Below are positions 61,781-64,000 of a stretch of 64,000 nucleotides of DNA, piece by piece. A model generated the notes under the pieces. It searched no databases and was not told the origin of the DNA. It worked only from the letters and a program-made list of their open reading frames with translations. This DNA is from Chitinophagaceae bacterium UBA7600. GTDB taxonomy: Bacteria; Bacteroidota; Bacteroidia; Chitinophagales; Chitinophagaceae. Where the stretch lies: assembly GCA_002478885.1 (NCBI GenBank), contig DLKC01000048.1, forward strand, positions 62,001 to 126,000, read 5' to 3'. The stretch's first letter is position 1; each line of letters begins with the position of its first letter. The position numbers and the translations under genes are program-made.

Positions 61781-63724
61781 TTATTTTGTTTCTATACTTA
61801 TACTGTTCCTGTTGTATTCTTTTATCTGGTTTAAAAAGTCTTTCCATGCCTGGAAATCTTTCGGGTAGATAACAGGGTCAGCCATCTCAAGTTTCTTACT
61901 CAGGGTTATCGTATTGCCATTCTGCTGGTAAGAAGCCTCGGCAACATTGTCTTTATATTTTGCAGCTAATGGTTTGGGTAATGACTTTACTTTGGATGCC
62001 CCGGGAATAGTCAGTACCACTTCATCATTTGTACTGAACAATGCATCCATATCGAATGGCGTTTGACGGTCTTTCCCCGGGTAAAAACCGGTAATCGTTG
62101 CGGGAAAGAAATCAATGCCGAAATAAGCAAAACTGTCGGTGCTGGTGATCTCATTTTCCACCACAACATCTCCCTCTAATTTCAGGGGTATATCGCGGTT
62201 CCTGAAATCAGTAACACTCACGTTGCTTACATCGGTGTTATTTTCTTTTATCTCCAGCAGACTTTTGATAAAGTCTTTTCTTTTTTCTGCGGGTATGTTA
62301 TTATACACATAGTGAAAAAGGCTTTTCGCTGAGCCGTTAAAAGTAAGCGCGATATGACCTGTTATTTTCCCATTGTCCAGTTTAAGTGTTGCTTTGGTTA
62401 TGATCTGGTTGTCGTCGATCTTTGCGTCGGGCACTTTCTCTGTTTTATACGTATCACCGTTCTGTACCAACACTGTCTTACCCTGTATGCGGTAGGCGTC
62501 CGTACCAAAAGCGCCGTACTTTTCTGTACCGTCGATAAAATAGGTCTTGCCTTTTAAATATAAAACGGAAATAGCGTGATTGGCTGCGCATAACGACTTT
62601 ACATCTTTTATATCGTAAGGTATGTCCTTGGTACCTATCCACGCGAAATGGGCATCAAAACCGGCAAGTTTCAGCATTTCTGTCAACAGGTTTGCCATCC
62701 CCTTGCAATCGCCGTATTTATTTTTGTAAACTTCCTGTACCGTTTGCGGAATAAACCCTGCATAACCTTCTTCATAAGCGATATACCTGATATTATCCTG
62801 AACCCAGTAATAAATTGATTTTACTTTGTCCTCATCACTTGTTTTGCCTTCGGTAAGCCGGGCAACAGTAGCCTTCAACGGGCTGTCATCATTCTTTGCA
62901 TTTTTGTACAGGTAATTGTACCATGCATACACATCGTCGAGTGTATTAAAACCATTGTAATCTTTTTTGTCGGCCGTAAATTGCTGAACCGTGATAACAA
63001 GATGTGGCAGGTAAAACGGTCTGGCAAGCGACGACGGCTCTTGTTTAATGGAAGGCAGGTCGTTGGCTGTATAGGTGATCACACTAATGCCATTCTTGTC
63101 TTCTTTAACTGTTTTCGTAATAGTATACCCCGCAAAATTCATTTCCTTTATGTCAAGCTTTAACCACGACGGCACTCTGAAACTTACCGACATATTCTTT
63201 ACGGCAATACTCTGGTGAAAAAAAACACGGGTAAGGTATTTTGCGTCGGTATAACGGTAGTTGTACGTAAACCTGCAACGCTGGCCTTGTTCCTGCGCCG
63301 TAAAACCATAGAACAGTCCATAATTATCATCAATAAAAACCTCGTCGCTTGATAACGAAATTCTTGCCGGCGGATATTTCTGACTTTTGAATTTGCCTTT
63401 GTTCAATACTTCGAAATCATAGTCATCCACTACCATAAAATTGTTGTACGGTAGCAGGTAGCCGATCTCAGTATTGTCTTCGGTAGAAACCATTTCCACA
63501 TCGCCTTTTTCCGATGCGGCTACCACAGGCATTTTGTCAATGCCTTTTGCTACTGCAAAATCGAATTGCTTGTTTACAAGATATGCGCCGTAGTCGGCAT
63601 CTTTATCAATACGCCTGATAAATCCAGCCTGGGTATATCCTTCTTCATCTGCTGTCTGCGTTTGCGCCTGTATTGCAAGCGGCGCGAAAAATAAAAGGGC
63701 CAGGGCAATAACGGAATACTTCAT
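61781..63724 (-). CDS. DUF3857/transglutaminase-like exported protein
   Basis: A 647-residue exported protein with signal peptide MKYSVIALALLFFAPLAIQA. The N-terminal DUF3857 region (RRIDKDADYGAYLVNKQFDF) is followed by a transglutaminase-like core with catalytic Cys340 in YGDCKGMANLLTEML, His in CAANHAISVLYLKG and an Asp in FIDGTEKYG. The C-terminal third is beta-rich. The family is frequent in Bacteroidota envelopes; substrate unknown. It is the first of the two-gene operon; its promoter region contains only a dispersed-repeat element. Confidence 0.88.
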   Translation of the reverse strand: MKYSVIALALLFFAPLAIQAQTQTADEEGYTQAGFIRRIDKDADYGAYLVNKQFDFAVAKGIDKMPVVAASEKGDVEMVSTEDNTEIGYLLPYNNFMVVDDYDFEVLNKGKFKSQKYPPARISLSSDEVFIDDNYGLFYGFTAQEQGQRCRFTYNYRYTDAKYLTRVFFHQSIAVKNMSVSFRVPSWLKLDIKEMNFAGYTITKTVKEDKNGISVITYTANDLPSIKQEPSSLARPFYLPHLVITVQQFTADKKDYNGFNTLDDVYAWYNYLYKNAKNDDSPLKATVARLTEGKTSDEDKVKSIYYWVQDNIRYIAYEEGYAGFIPQTVQEVYKNKYGDCKGMANLLTEMLKLAGFDAHFAWIGTKDIPYDIKDVKSLCAANHAISVLYLKGKTYFIDGTEKYGAFGTDAYRIQGKTVLVQNGDTYKTEKVPDAKIDDNQIITKATLKLDNGKITGHIALTFNGSAKSLFHYVYNNIPAEKRKDFIKSLLEIKENNTDVSNVSVTDFRNRDIPLKLEGDVVVENEITSTDSFAYFGIDFFPATITGFYPGKDRQTPFDMDALFSTNDEVVLTIPGASKVKSLPKPLAAKYKDNVAEASYQQNGNTITLSKKLEMADPVIYPKDFQAWKDFLNQIKEYNRNSISIETK

Positions 63725-63836
63725 TTGCTGCGAAAGGTTGAAGGTGCAAAAAATTGGCCCGAAATTACAGCATCACTGCTTTTCAGGAATATTTATTTCA
63801 TCAGTGGTAATCGAAACTCGTCGTGCATAACTGCTT

Positions 63837-64000
63837 TTACCCGGGCTGCAGTGGCATCGCCTTTTCGCAGCGGCATACAAACCGGTACGACCCGAGTTCG
63901 AAAGCCATTGATCGTTGCTGTAATGGCTTTCAGCCCTTTCTGTGTTTGCTCGTGAAAGACCCACCTGTACAAGTGTGCGACGCAACAAAAGCTTCATGCT
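63837..64000. repeat. REP-like element at the window edge (eroded left / intact right half)
   Basis: The right half has an intact GTACAAGTGTGCGACGCAAC at 63967-63986 and is cut by the window end. An eroded left half may begin with CCCGGGCTGCAG at 63840, matching the copy at 56945, with TTCGCAGCGGCATACAAAC near 63864-63882. Confidence 0.7.

Overview
The window is a gene-dense stretch of a Bacteroidota chromosome. The best fit is the order Chitinophagales (family Chitinophagaceae), but this is a judgement from gene content, since no rRNA or other phylogenetic marker was analysed. The evidence includes two giant secreted proteins with the gliding-motility (type B) type IX secretion C-terminus and one with a type A C-terminus. 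It also includes lineage-typical families (DUF4835, DUF4296, DUF5916, DUF1573, DUF2911, PepSY-like), the bamD-rpoZ-coaBC-DUF4835-DUF4296 cluster, promoters of the Bacteroidota TTTG/TANNTTTG type, and a GOB-like subclass B3 metallo-beta-lactamase. No tRNA, rRNA, CRISPR array, integrase or transposase was recognised.

Layout. 1-5.1 kb: the N-terminus of a POT peptide transporter, a sulfite-reductase-like half-domain protein, a PepSY-like secreted protein, and a divergent pair of an intradiol dioxygenase and a flavin amine oxidase. 5.2-14.3 kb: a PKD/T9SS type B protein, DinB, DUF2911-TPR, the metallo-beta-lactamase, ferritin and a DUF5916 outer-membrane protein. 14.6-19.6 kb: a DoxX-like protein, a TlpA-like oxidoreductase, and a four-gene signalling operon (lipoprotein, integral membrane protein, histidine kinase, LuxR-type regulator). 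20-27.2 kb: DUF1573, a Cys-rich-repeat T9SS protein, a purine permease, a metzincin-like lipoprotein and a GMC oxidoreductase. 27.4-31.5 kb: a MarR-hutH-hutU histidine-degradation operon. 32-37.9 kb: NDH-2, a hybrid of an ethylene-receptor-like membrane domain with PAS domains and a histidine kinase, its LuxR regulator, a lone receiver, and two tandem putative small-RNA genes. 37.9-46.5 kb: TlpA, a porin, purine nucleoside phosphorylase, a second T9SS type B protein, an outer-membrane protein and ScoA. 46.5-54.4 kb: the envelope/core block (DUF4296, DUF4835, CoaBC, RpoZ, BamD; LolA, Cmk; TrhO). 54.4-63.7 kb: penicillin acylase, a serine hydrolase, class II cyclic-nucleotide phosphodiesterase and two paralogous DUF3857/transglutaminase-type proteins.

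The most striking non-coding structure is a dispersed family of at least 24 half-units built on the 20-bp motif GTACAAGTGTGCGACGCAAC. They lie almost only between genes and often form inverted pairs about 130-180 bp long with a conserved terminal CTGGTAAC-like tail. They resemble REP/BIME or MITE-type elements, and two core variants (TGCGACGCA and GTGACAC) keep dyad symmetry by paired changes. The second notable structure is a tandem duplication at 37.35-37.85 kb. Each copy has the same-spaced promoter, a conserved transcript body and a strong hairpin terminator, and no open reading frame. Each copy is preceded by a GTAG-N8-CTAC palindrome that also occurs just upstream of the adjacent receiver gene.

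How the genes fit together: envelope biogenesis (BamD, LolA, T9SS cargo, porin, OMPs) dominates. Alongside it sit two independent NarL-type two-component systems, redox proteins, partial histidine degradation and purine salvage (permease and phosphorylase).
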